Below, in pieces: positions 1 through 8,600 of a stretch of DNA of 64,000 nucleotides. Within the stretch, counting starts at the first letter, position 1; every line of letters starts with the position of its first letter. The stretch spans positions 1 to 64,000 of IMG/VR virus record IMGVR_UViG_3300034111_001607. One strand, written 5' to 3'. This DNA comes from a virus. Under the pieces are notes generated by a model. It worked only from the letters and a program-made list of their open reading frames with translations, ran no database searches and was not told where the DNA came from. Position numbers and translations under genes: made by a program.

Positions 1-1
1 A

Positions 2-439
2 GCCAAAATCATACATTACATATATAATGGAGAAGAAAAGAACCCTCCAAAAATAACCGAATACGAAGGTAAAAAATATGCCTCTTTTACCATTGAAGAA
101 AAAATTGCAGTGTGGAATAAAAAAGAGCAAAACAATGAATTTAAGAATCGTCAATGGAAATGCAAACTTTCAGGTTATGTAGCTGAACAGTTTGAAAAAG
201 AATACGATATGAACCCAAACACACAAACTCAAATTGTAATTACTATGTCAAAGTTAAAAAACACAGAGGAAGGTAAGATACCAGTTGGAGAATATAAATA
301 TAGTGCTTTTGCAGATGTAATTGAAGTGCAATCATTTTCATTGAAAAATATTGTAAAGAATGGCAACCAAAGTGAAAATGTTGAATCTCAAGTAGGAAGT
401 GAACCAAATGGAATAGAAGATATGGACATTCCCTTTTAG
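2..439 (+). CDS. ssb: single-stranded DNA-binding protein, C-terminal part
   Basis: The reading frame is open from the left edge, so the gene starts before the window. About 145 residues are visible. The protein ends in an acidic tail closing with EDMDIPF, the C-terminal signature of bacterial and phage SSB, which docks partner proteins. The middle (WKCKLSGYVAEQFEKEY, then IVITMSKLKN) fits the strands of an OB fold, although the fold itself is not provable by eye. Role: coats ssDNA during replication and recombination. It matches the recombination genes on the same strand at the right end of the window. A GTG at 110 is internal and should not be taken as the start. Confidence 0.8.
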   Translation, partial: AKIIHYIYNGEEKNPPKITEYEGKKYASFTIEEKIAVWNKKEQNNEFKNRQWKCKLSGYVAEQFEKEYDMNPNTQTQIVITMSKLKNTEEGKIPVGEYKYSAFADVIEVQSFSLKNIVKNGNQSENVESQVGSEPNGIEDMDIPF

Positions 440-446
440 AAAACAC

Positions 447-486
447 TTGACTTTTGATATATACCATTTTAACTATGATATAGTTA
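447..486 (+). promoter_or_regulatory. promoter with overlapping palindrome before the HNH-type gene
   Basis: TTGACT lies at 447-452 in the same cTTGACt context used across the window. The perfect inverted repeat AACTAT-GAT-ATAGTT (471-485) follows and contains a TATGAT at 474-479. The spacing to TATGAT is long (21 nt), so the -10 box is uncertain. The palindrome could be an operator. Confidence 0.4.
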
Positions 487-498
487 TAAATATTATGT

Positions 499-963
499 AT
501 GTATAAAAAATGTATTAAATGCAGTTTAGAGCTTCATATAGAGAAGTTTTATAAGCACAAGCAAATGGCAGACGGTCATCTTAATAAATGTAAGGAATGC
601 TGTAAAAATGATGTGCAAAAAAATTATGAAGTTAAAAAAGAATACTATCAAGAATATGATAAAAAGCGTGCAAAATTACCACATAGAGTAGAAGCAAGAA
701 AACAATATATACAAACTGAAGCTGGTAAAAAATCTCATTTCAAGGCAGTTAAAAAATTTAGAGAAAACAATAAAGAAAAGCGTATTGCACATTCTTTAAT
801 AAATAATAAATTACGATACAATAAAATAGAAAAGCCGATTATATGCACAATATGTAATAAAAAATCTGAAATAATACACGGACATCATAATGATTATACA
901 AAGCCATTAGAAGTAGTTTGGTGTTGTCCACAGTGTCACAAAGATATACATAATTGCCTATAA
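499..963 (+). CDS. zinc-binding HNH-like nuclease-type protein
   Basis: 154 residues. The N-terminus has two CxxC pairs (CIKC, CKECC), a small zinc knuckle. The middle is lysine-rich and helical. The C-terminus has CTICNKKSEIIHGHHNDYTK followed by CCPQCHKDIH, that is two further CxxC pairs around an HGHHxDY motif. This layout is common in phage HNH or zinc-ribbon proteins related to homing endonucleases. The catalytic HNH triad is not cleanly complete, so nuclease activity is an inference. It follows the SSB gene with its own promoter and is closed by a strong terminator. Confidence 0.6.
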   Translation: MYKKCIKCSLELHIEKFYKHKQMADGHLNKCKECCKNDVQKNYEVKKEYYQEYDKKRAKLPHRVEARKQYIQTEAGKKSHFKAVKKFRENNKEKRIAHSLINNKLRYNKIEKPIICTICNKKSEIIHGHHNDYTKPLEVVWCCPQCHKDIHNCL

Positions 964-971
964 GTTGCCAT

Positions 972-995
972 ACCATTTTAAAATGGTTTTTTTTA
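972..995 (+). terminator. intrinsic terminator
   Basis: A perfect palindrome ACCATTTTAAAATGGT (972-987) forms a six-base-pair stem with a TTAA loop. It is followed directly by a run of T. It lies 9 nt after the HNH-type gene stop and ends the plus-strand transcript just before the oppositely directed late region. Confidence 0.85.
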
Positions 996-1010
996 GTTTT
1001 TTTAAAATGC

Positions 1011-1096
1011 TTGACAAATAGACATTTATGAGTAACAATAACTTTGAATCGATCGGCGGGCGTCCTTCTGTTGGTACATCTAACAGGCTAGCCCGC
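1011..1096 (+). ncRNA. promoter-led GC-rich hairpin element
   Basis: TTGACA (1011-1016) is followed 17 nt later by AACAAT, a weak -10. A GC-rich nested hairpin comes next: GCGGGC (1056-1061) pairs with GCCCGC (1091-1096), and inside it CTGTT (1068-1072) pairs with AACAG (1082-1086). No T-run follows on either strand, so it is not a plain terminator. It lies between converging modules. It could be a small RNA or a DNA site used in packaging or regulation; no family was recognised. Confidence 0.4.
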
Positions 1097-1133
1097 ACTT
1101 TTGTGTATATATTTAAAAAACTTACTTTTTGAA

Positions 1134-1424
1134 TTACTTCCGAAATGCCTCAATTATACTAGGAAGAAATGCTTTATCATGTTGCGTTGTATAGTGGTAG
1201 TATGACAATATAATCAAACCTAGTACACAAAAGAATACTGCAAGTGAAATATAGATACCAATAAATACATATTCTAATGCAATCAATCTTTCCGTTGGAA
1301 TATTATAACATATTAACCAAGAAATAATAACATGTAATATAACGATGATAAACATTAATATTGAAGAACGCAGTGCAATTCTTCTTCTATATTTCCATAA
1401 TGACTGATTATCTTGTATTTGCAT
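1134..1424 (-). CDS. small two-TM membrane protein beside the endolysin
   Basis: 96 residues with two clear membrane segments (about residues 18-40 and 50-75) and basic residues before the first (KYRRRIALR). Its start codon overlaps the stop region of the amidase gene, so the two are translationally coupled. A second holin-like or antiholin-like role is possible from size, topology and position. No holin family motif was recognised, so the function is open. Confidence 0.6.
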   Translation of the reverse strand: MQIQDNQSLWKYRRRIALRSSILMFIIVILHVIISWLICYNIPTERLIALEYVFIGIYISLAVFFCVLGLIILSYYHYTTQHDKAFLPSIIEAFRK

Positions 1425-1963
1425 TAAATTCCCAAATAACCATTATTTAATTTTAGCACCCTTTTATAATCAAACACTGGGCAAGTTTTACTTGAAACTT
1501 CACAATGTCCATGAAATGTTATCTTTCCATTATATGCTTTATTAATTGCAATACAAAGCATTTTAAGTGCTTCCATTGATTGGTTAGTGTACTCCTTTGA
1601 ACCACTCACACAAATTGCAATAGAACCTGTATTATGCCCTTCCTGTGCGGCAGGAACATTTTCAATAGGTCTCCCATTTTCAATTTGACCACTTTTACGA
1701 ATAAAATAATGATAACCAACATCGTCAAACCCTCGTGCAATATGCCATTCACGCATTGTTTGAATATTATCGTGTGTTTGATTATCTGAATCGGAGCAGT
1801 GAATAAATACTTTTGAGATTTTTCTTTGAGGTTTTTGAAAGCCCACATCGGCAGGGGTTTTATCAATAGGAACGCTATTGACTGGGACTTTTTCATTTTC
1901 CTGCCCTGCCGTTGCTTTGATAACTAACGCTTGATTATTATTTTGTTCTTTTTCATTTGTCAA
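1424..1963 (-). CDS. endolysin, N-acetylmuramoyl-L-alanine amidase (Amidase_2/PGRP)
   Basis: 179 residues. After a polar, probably disordered 45-residue leader comes an Amidase_2 domain like T7 lysozyme. Zinc ligands match the family: His55 in VFIHCSDSD, His153 in HGHCEVSS and Cys161 in KTCPVF. The catalytic-site tyrosine (Tyr84, VGYHYFI) and Lys159 two residues before the cysteine are also conserved. It cleaves the bond between MurNAc and L-Ala in peptidoglycan to release virions. No signal peptide is visible, so a holin should be needed, and a holin-like gene lies directly upstream with a 4-nt overlap. Confidence 0.92.
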   Translation of the reverse strand: MTNEKEQNNNQALVIKATAGQENEKVPVNSVPIDKTPADVGFQKPQRKISKVFIHCSDSDNQTHDNIQTMREWHIARGFDDVGYHYFIRKSGQIENGRPIENVPAAQEGHNTGSIAICVSGSKEYTNQSMEALKMLCIAINKAYNGKITFHGHCEVSSKTCPVFDYKRVLKLNNGYLGI

Positions 1964-2556
1964 GTCTTTTTTTTTTGAATAATTTGCGAATAGCTTTGTG
2001 CTTCATCACTTTTTACAGCGAACCAATAACCAATCATAATAAAAATAATTGTTTCAAAATCGTGTAAAACAGCATTAACCATATTAATGGTTTCAGGGTT
2101 TACATTTTTAAAAGCAATTGCACAAACACAACTAAGTTTAATAATTAAATAAATGATAAAACCAATAAATGTGAGAAGTGGTCTAGTTGCACCACGAAAA
2201 AAATTTACTGCATTTATTGCCTTTGAATTATAATCGTTTTCATAAAATGTATCATTTTGTTGTAAAAGTTTAAGATATTCATTTTTAGAATTTTGCTCTT
2301 CAATTCTTAATTGAATTTTTTCTTTTTCTAATTCGATTAAAAGATTAGCATTTGTTGCTGAAGATATTATTTTTTGCGTTTCCAATTCTGCATTTTTAAT
2401 TTTTTCCTCGCTTACATTATTACTTCGTGCAATACAAATATCTTTAACAGTATCAAAACTTTTTGATAAAATATTTTTTAAAATTCCCAAACCAAAGCCA
2501 CCAACGCCAGTTGTTAAAAGTTCAATTATATTCATACTATTTATAAAAAGTTTCAA
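1960..2556 (-). CDS. probable holin, 3-TM type
   Basis: 198 residues: an amphipathic or glycine-rich N-terminus (VGGFGLGILKNIL), a long coiled coil (about 45-105), then two or three membrane segments from about residue 125. The segment RGATRPLLTFIGFI matches the R-x-x-x-RP entry to the first TM typical of the GTA-type 3-TM holin family. The gene overlaps the amidase gene by 4 nt, the expected place for a holin. It would form the inner-membrane lesion that lets the endolysin reach the wall. Confidence rests on motif plus context. Confidence 0.65.
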   Translation of the reverse strand: MKLFINSMNIIELLTTGVGGFGLGILKNILSKSFDTVKDICIARSNNVSEEKIKNAELETQKIISSATNANLLIELEKEKIQLRIEEQNSKNEYLKLLQQNDTFYENDYNSKAINAVNFFRGATRPLLTFIGFIIYLIIKLSCVCAIAFKNVNPETINMVNAVLHDFETIIFIMIGYWFAVKSDEAQSYSQIIQKKKT

Positions 2557-3371
2557 ACATTATATTCATTTAAAATCTTGTAAGTATCATTAAATACTTT
2601 TTCCATTTTTTCTTTTTCAATGCAATTATTTTTTGTATTTGTAAAAAATAATGTGATAAAACGAATCCTATTTACTTTTGGTTCATAAAGTGAATAAATA
2701 TACACTTGTACATCTGAAGTAATATTATATTTTCCAAGCATAACATTACCAAAAATATATCTTAAAAAATTATAAGTTTCAATTTCTTCTTTTGTAATAA
2801 TTTTTGGTTGAAAATGAGGTAAGGTATAAAAATAACTTTGCGATGTTGGGTCTATTCCACCAAGAGAAAAATTATAAGTTTGCGTATATATTGGGTTAAA
2901 ATCTTGTCTTTTAATAATATTTTCCGCTAAAAATGCAATATTACTTATATTATGCAATGCTTCTAATTGCACAGGGTCTTTTGTAATTGTATCTAAATGT
3001 GTCGCAAGAAATCTAGCTTGTTCTGTTAACATTTGATGATTTGACACTAATGCAATCCAAGTACCCTTGCGTTCATCTGAAGAAAAATAACTTAAATAAA
3101 CACCATCGTTACAATGTTCTTTTAATTTGCTTAATAATGCTTTATGTAAATCATTATTGTTAATAATAAGATTTACCACCAAATCTTTGCGTTCTGCACT
3201 AAAAGTAGATTTTAATGTATAAATTTCTTTTTGTTGATTATAAAGTTCTTTTTGCTGAATATAATTCCACAATGTAAGAATTGAAAAAAACGCCATTGTT
3301 AGCAAAGATATTACAATTTTTTGTAATACACTATATGTAATATTTTTAATAAATTTTTTTATAGATTCCAT
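2553..3371 (-). CDS. membrane-anchored protein of lysis region, unknown
   Basis: 272 residues. One N-terminal membrane segment (about 15-36, KIVISLLTMAFFSILTLW) is followed by a short coiled coil (QQKELYNQQKEIYTLK) and a large soluble domain of about 210 residues. The topology suggests an inner-membrane anchor with the rest outside the cytoplasm, or the reverse. The gene overlaps both neighbours by a few bases and belongs to the lysis/envelope operon. It is too large for a typical inner spanin, and I recognise no domain. Confidence 0.55.
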   Translation of the reverse strand: MESIKKFIKNITYSVLQKIVISLLTMAFFSILTLWNYIQQKELYNQQKEIYTLKSTFSAERKDLVVNLIINNNDLHKALLSKLKEHCNDGVYLSYFSSDERKGTWIALVSNHQMLTEQARFLATHLDTITKDPVQLEALHNISNIAFLAENIIKRQDFNPIYTQTYNFSLGGIDPTSQSYFYTLPHFQPKIITKEEIETYNFLRYIFGNVMLGKYNITSDVQVYIYSLYEPKVNRIRFITLFFTNTKNNCIEKEKMEKVFNDTYKILNEYNV

Positions 3372-3961
3372 TATATCAAAAAATAATTAACACTTATTCC
3401 AAACATTCTTTTTGTATTAAACTCTTTATTAGGTAAATAATATGTAAAAGAAATTGTTCCCTTATTCCCAAGCGGAGTTGCCAATCCAAACCCGTACATT
3501 GCAGTTAAACCTCTCGTAGTAAAGTTTAAGCCACTATTATAATATACTGTTGACTTGCTTTGAAGTCTTGAAGCAATAATAAATGGTAAAACTCTTTTAT
3601 GCACTGCGGTTGCAAGATATAAACTGTCTACTTCCGATTTTATATCAATTCTAACATTTTGTTTTGCAACAGTATCATAAACTTGTTGTTGAATAGGAAA
3701 GTTTATACCCCTATTCGTTCTTAAACCAATGTAAAATGGTTTGTCTTTTGTTATACGATATGAAGCATTCCAAGCAACCCTTGAAATAGTATGGTCAACA
3801 GGGTTATGTAATCCTTGGTATTTTTGAAATTTATATCTTTGTTCTTTATATTGGGTTTCAAATAAATCAAAACCAACACCCAAGTGAAAACGGTTTCCAA
3901 GTTCTTCTTGATTAAACGCAAAACTTGAAAAGATTGTAAGAAGTGGTAAAAGAAAAATCAT
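3371..3961 (-). CDS. predicted outer-membrane beta-barrel protein
   Basis: 196 residues. It has a hydrophobic signal peptide (about 1-16, LLPLLTIFSSFA) and alternating amphipathic strands with aromatic ends (FHLGVGFDLFETQY, TISFTYYLP). It closes on GISVNYFLI, an aromatic-rich final strand as in outer-membrane barrels, although the last residue is Ile and not Phe. The pattern implies export and insertion in the outer membrane. Such a protein could alter the receptor surface or help break the outer membrane at lysis. The function is inferred only from topology and its position beside lysis genes. Confidence 0.55.
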   Translation of the reverse strand: MIFLLPLLTIFSSFAFNQEELGNRFHLGVGFDLFETQYKEQRYKFQKYQGLHNPVDHTISRVAWNASYRITKDKPFYIGLRTNRGINFPIQQQVYDTVAKQNVRIDIKSEVDSLYLATAVHKRVLPFIIASRLQSKSTVYYNSGLNFTTRGLTAMYGFGLATPLGNKGTISFTYYLPNKEFNTKRMFGISVNYFLI

Positions 3962-4680
3962 TGATTTGTTAATAATTCCTTATCATACCATAAACATTCC
4001 TTATCATACCATAAACAAGAGCCATTCTCTATTTTTAATAATGGTTTTGGTGCATCTGCATTATAATTTTTAATTAAATAATTGCATAATTCTTCTGGAC
4101 TTGTTTGTATAGCAAGCTCACGGTCTATTTTTTGCTCCATAGCTTTTTGGATATTGATAAAATTTGAAGCAGAACAATGATTATATGTACTTACCTTTGT
4201 CTTTATATTGAATTTTTTATAAAACCATTTTCCGATTTTTGTTTCATCAAACGCACAAAAAATAGCACTACCTATTGTATATGGTTTTTTAAGATTATTG
4301 ATATTGTCTTTTGCTGCTGTAAGTAATTTAATGTTTTCAATAGGCTGAATAAAAACAGTTCCACTCCATTTTGTTTTTTTATCAAATAAACCATTTAATC
4401 TTTTTTCCAATTTTTCAACAATGTTGCCATAATTTTTATTTGATTCAAAAACATAAAAATTATTTTGTTTTATCTCTGTATAAGCGTGATTATCTCTTAC
4501 CATTTGTGTTTTTATATCTTGTGGAATTACTTGACAAACTGCACAATGCTCAAGATTTGATTTGGTAAAAATTTGTGTAATTAAACGAAATAAATATAAT
4601 GTTTTTGAGTTACCTTCTGAATATACACTTGACCAATATAAAAGTGCATATTTTGGAAATTTTTCTTTAATAGGTTGCAT
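3958..4680 (-). CDS. permuted NlpC/P60 (papain-like) family protein, probable
   Basis: 240 residues. A His-containing segment (SNLEHCAVCQVI, about 41-52) comes first and a Cys motif (YNHCSASNFINIQ, about 165-178) later. This order of His then Cys is that of circularly permuted papain-like enzymes (YiiX/LRAT type), whose Cys sits in a CSxxx helix. Members cut amide or ester bonds in cell-wall peptides or lipids. There is no signal peptide. The last 20 residues hold a duplicated heptapeptide (CLWYDKE twice) made by a 21-bp tandem repeat. Function by pattern only. Confidence 0.45.
   Translation of the reverse strand: MQPIKEKFPKYALLYWSSVYSEGNSKTLYLFRLITQIFTKSNLEHCAVCQVIPQDIKTQMVRDNHAYTEIKQNNFYVFESNKNYGNIVEKLEKRLNGLFDKKTKWSGTVFIQPIENIKLLTAAKDNINNLKKPYTIGSAIFCAFDETKIGKWFYKKFNIKTKVSTYNHCSASNFINIQKAMEQKIDRELAIQTSPEELCNYLIKNYNADAPKPLLKIENGSCLWYDKECLWYDKELLTNQ
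3975..4016. repeat. 21-bp perfect tandem duplication inside a coding end
   Basis: Two adjacent identical 21-bp units (3975-3995 and 3996-4016) lie in frame at the 3-prime end of the papain-like gene. Each adds seven residues. This looks like a recent slippage or duplication and could vary in copy number between relatives. Confidence 0.95.
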
Positions 4681-4692
4681 ATTATCTTTTAT

Positions 4693-5616
4693 TCATATAA
4701 ATTTTTCTATTAAATGAATTTCTCCGTTTTGTGTTCTATCTCTTATTAAATCTTTGATTTCTTGACTAACATTAATATCGTCAAGCATTTGAGTTGCCTT
4801 TGCACTTATATCAATTATTAATCCTTGTGGATTAATAAAGTTATAAGAAACGGCGTTTAATCCCTCAATTGTTTGTGAGTTTGTAATTCTAAATTTAGCA
4901 AAAGTGTACTCGCCTTCATTTTTGCTTCTTATTGATTCTTTAAATCCGCTTGACCTCTTAAATAAAAACAAATCATTAAATAAATATTGCCATACAAAAG
5001 GAACTAGGGATATTCTATATTGACAATTATTTTCAATATCATTTTGACGATATGTTAATACGGCATGATTTTGAGTTGTTTCGTTACTCACAAGCTCAAT
5101 ATTTTTCCAAAAGTGTTCACGCTCATTTGTATCGTGTTTTATTGTTATTGTTTCTCCATTTTGAATAACAATAACTTTTGAGGCGTTATAATCGTTTTGA
5201 AGTTGCGTTAAACGTTCTTTTTTTGCAATTTCCAAAGCTTCAATGCGTTCTTTTTCAAGTAAAATTTCACCTTTTTCCACATATTCCCAAGCTTGTAATT
5301 TGTTATTGAATTTTTGAATAGTGCCATTAAAAGCTTTTAGCGGTGGAATTTTAGTATATAAATCAATGTCTTTTTGAAAAACTGTATTAACCAATTCGCA
5401 ATTGTCTTTTTTATAAAAAATATCATTTATCTCTTTTTCAAATAAAACCCACTCTTCGTTTTCTAAAACTAAATATTGATTATTGTTTGGCAATACTGTT
5501 GGCAATATTTTTGTGCTGTTTGCTATTGTAAAATACTCTTCTCCAATTTTTGGTGCGTCAATGATTGCTTTAAAAACTTTTTTGTCATTAGTTATTTCAA
5601 AATCTGCAATTTTCAT
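4693..5616 (-). CDS. tail-fibre associated protein with DUF4376-like domain
   Basis: 307 residues. The N-terminal part looks like a small beta domain. A lysine/glutamate-rich helix follows (about 118-145, LLEKERIEALEIAKKERL), then YNASKVIVIQNGETI, resembling the DUF4376-type C-terminal region of phage tail-fibre assembly or fibre-tip proteins. It lies directly downstream of the giant tail-fibre gene. A chaperone or fibre-cap role fits. Family assignment is by eye and moderate. Confidence 0.5.
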   Translation of the reverse strand: MKIADFEITNDKKVFKAIIDAPKIGEEYFTIANSTKILPTVLPNNNQYLVLENEEWVLFEKEINDIFYKKDNCELVNTVFQKDIDLYTKIPPLKAFNGTIQKFNNKLQAWEYVEKGEILLEKERIEALEIAKKERLTQLQNDYNASKVIVIQNGETITIKHDTNEREHFWKNIELVSNETTQNHAVLTYRQNDIENNCQYRISLVPFVWQYLFNDLFLFKRSSGFKESIRSKNEGEYTFAKFRITNSQTIEGLNAVSYNFINPQGLIIDISAKATQMLDDINVSQEIKDLIRDRTQNGEIHLIEKFI

Positions 5617-5640
5617 ATATAATTTTTTATGTTAATTTGT

Positions 5641-8600
5641 TTATACACCAGTAAAAATGAATGTTGAACCGCCAAAAAGTGTCGGTTGCATAATGTTATG
5701 CACCATAGTGCCACCAGCTGATCCAGTATCTTGAATTGATGTACTTCTAAGCATATTTGTTGCATTTCCGTTAATATTTACATCTAGCAAAGTAGAATAT
5801 CTTGTATAAGAGTGGTTATGAGATGGCATTTCATTTTCTGTTAACAAGTGATCTTCTTGACCGACATTTATACCTAAAGTTCTGTTTGTTAATGTCACTG
5901 TTGCGGTGATAACACCAGTGCCTGTGGTTGTTAGATTAATATCTGACCCAGCATTAGCATTGGCCAAACTGCTCGCTACTCTAATAGTTGTAGCGGAAAC
6001 TTTTATAGCATAATATGTAGTGCCTGCTGTTAAGCCTGTTGGCACAGTGCCAGTTGAAGTAAATACAATAGGCGTTCCGGTATAAACATTATTTATTCCT
6101 GCTATAGTTATGATATCTGTTGCTATATCAACATTAGCAGGTGCAAAGGTGTAATTATTTATTTTCAGTCCGACATCTCCAAAAACACTGCTTCTAAAAT
6201 CTGGCAAAGTAAATGTAGTTGAGCCATCTCCAATTCCAAAAGAAGTGCCTATTGCAATAAATAATTTAGTATAAGTTGTTCTTGATATATCCTGACCGAT
6301 ACATTTTAACCAACCAAAACTTTCCGTAGTATTTGCAAATTTTCGATATTCACCTATTGAGGCATTAGCATCAACCCAAGTTGCACTTGCAGTATATTTT
6401 AAGAATTTGGATTCAGTTTTATTGTAAATAATGTCATCTGTAGTCCAGCTTAAAGAACTAACTTCAGTCGTTGTAAGAATTGCTATACTGCTACTACTTT
6501 TTGCAAAACTCTGTTTTTGTGCTGCAGTAGTTATAAGTCCAACAGACGTCAATGTGTCGTTAAGTGATATTAGTGCTTTACCTGTTGCACCACTTATATT
6601 TGTTGCATTAACATTACCGCCAGACGAAGGTGATAATGTTACATACTCAATATTACCACTTGCATTCACTTGTGGAAATTTACCATTGTCTGCAGGTGTT
6701 AATGCTACTGCACCAAATTTTACTAAAGTTTCAGGATTTGCAGTACTAGCGAGCGTTGTAAGTGTTGCACTTGAAGTTTGTTTGTCATTTAATTGAGTTT
6801 GTATATCGCTAGTAACATTGGCAAGATAGCTAAACTTAGTATTATCAACATTTCCACTACCAATCTTATTTGCATTAATACCAGCATTTGCTGCAATATT
6901 TGCGTCAGATATTTCAGATATTGTGTTGCTATCGCTTATATTGATTGTTGTGTTTTTTAATGTTTTTGTCGCTTCTGCATATAAAACATTGTTGATATAA
7001 TAATTTTTTCCGCTAACAACATTGATGTTTTCACTACTTGAAAAGTTACTAGGATTTGCACCTGCTGTATTAGTAAAAAGTATACTTTTATTTGTTGCAC
7101 CCTTAACGATTAAACCTCCTGCGTCTGCACTTGCATCGGTAGAGTTTGAAGAGTTTAATAAAATTGTTTTATCTTTTACATTTAAAGTTTGTATAGTTGC
7201 ACTTGTAATATCTGCAATTTTTGCAAAAACATTTGCAAATCTTTTAATTCTTGTGCTAGATATGTCAGTTCCGTTAATAGTAGATGTGGGGTCGTATTCG
7301 CAATTTTGTAAAGAATAATTAACTCCAGCTGGGATTGTTATAACCTGTGCCAAACCAGTAGCTGGGTTAATAAATTGCACATTATCAAATAGGAAGTTGA
7401 CACCAGAAGCACCAAAGACTGTATTAGCAGGGCAATAAATAATCATATTGCGTATAGCTAATGTTCCTGCCGTTAAAGAAATTGCACTAGTTGAAGATAA
7501 AGTCATAGCTCTACCTACGCCATTAAAAGACACGCTTACTAAAGCATTATTGATAGCTATAGTCCCATTTAATTCAAAATCTTCAAATACTTTAATTCCA
7601 GTTCCAGTAATAGACAAATTCCCAATATTTCCATTTTTATATTTTAAATAACCAGCTGAAGTATCATTTAATGTTCCAGTAATATTAACATTTTCTAAAT
7701 AAGCCTGCCCTGCACCAGTTTTAGTAAATGCACCAAAAACTAAATTACTATATCTTTGAGAGGAGCTTGCATTGGAGGATGTTACCGCTCCGCTTGTTCC
7801 AGTTGCAGCACCTTTGTTTGAATTGTCTCCCTTAATATCAACATTTAATTGGTTAAATGTTACATTGGTGGAAAATTGTCCTACAAGCCAAATAAGAGCC
7901 TCTCCAGTATTACCAAGTAATGTAGTTGCTTTATCTAAAGTTAAAAAAGCATTATTTGGAGAATAGCCATTATTACTATCGTTTCCATTAGTATTATGAA
8001 CATACCAATTTTTAACATTCTTATCTTTTGACAAAATATAACTTGCAACCGATGACATTGTAAACTTTATTTTGCTAAATAAGTTTGCACTATTCTCACC
8101 AAGAACAATATCTGTATCAATTAATGTAGCCTTGTTTGTCAAATTGTTAATTTCATTTGTTGTATTTTTATGTATAGCATCTTTTGCTTGGTATTGTATT
8201 TTGTTTAATGCTACATCAAGAGTGTCGCCATTAACAAGAGTATTTGTGTTATCTGTGAAAGTTGTTTGCTGTATTTTTGCACTATTAACGCCTGTTGCAA
8301 TTTTTTGGTCGGTAACATTATTATCTAAAATCTTATTTGTTGTTACCGCATTATTTGCCAATTTTGTAGCATCTATTGAACCATCTTTTACACTACCTTC
8401 CAAGTTAGAGTTAGAAAAGGTAAGGTCGATGGTAGTGGTATCGGTAACACTAATATTGTTTTGCTTTGTAATTGAAAGATTATCAATTCGACCTTCAGTT
8501 TTTTGTAAACCAACTTTTACTGTATCATTTGCTACAATCGCTGAATTTGTTGGAGTAAATGTGCCATCAATAATAACATTACTTGCTTTTGTAGTATCAA

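Noticed and set aside
1134-4680. Spanin pair in the lysis cassette
   Set aside because: No lipobox-bearing overlapping small gene is present; the larger membrane protein at 2553 has the wrong size.
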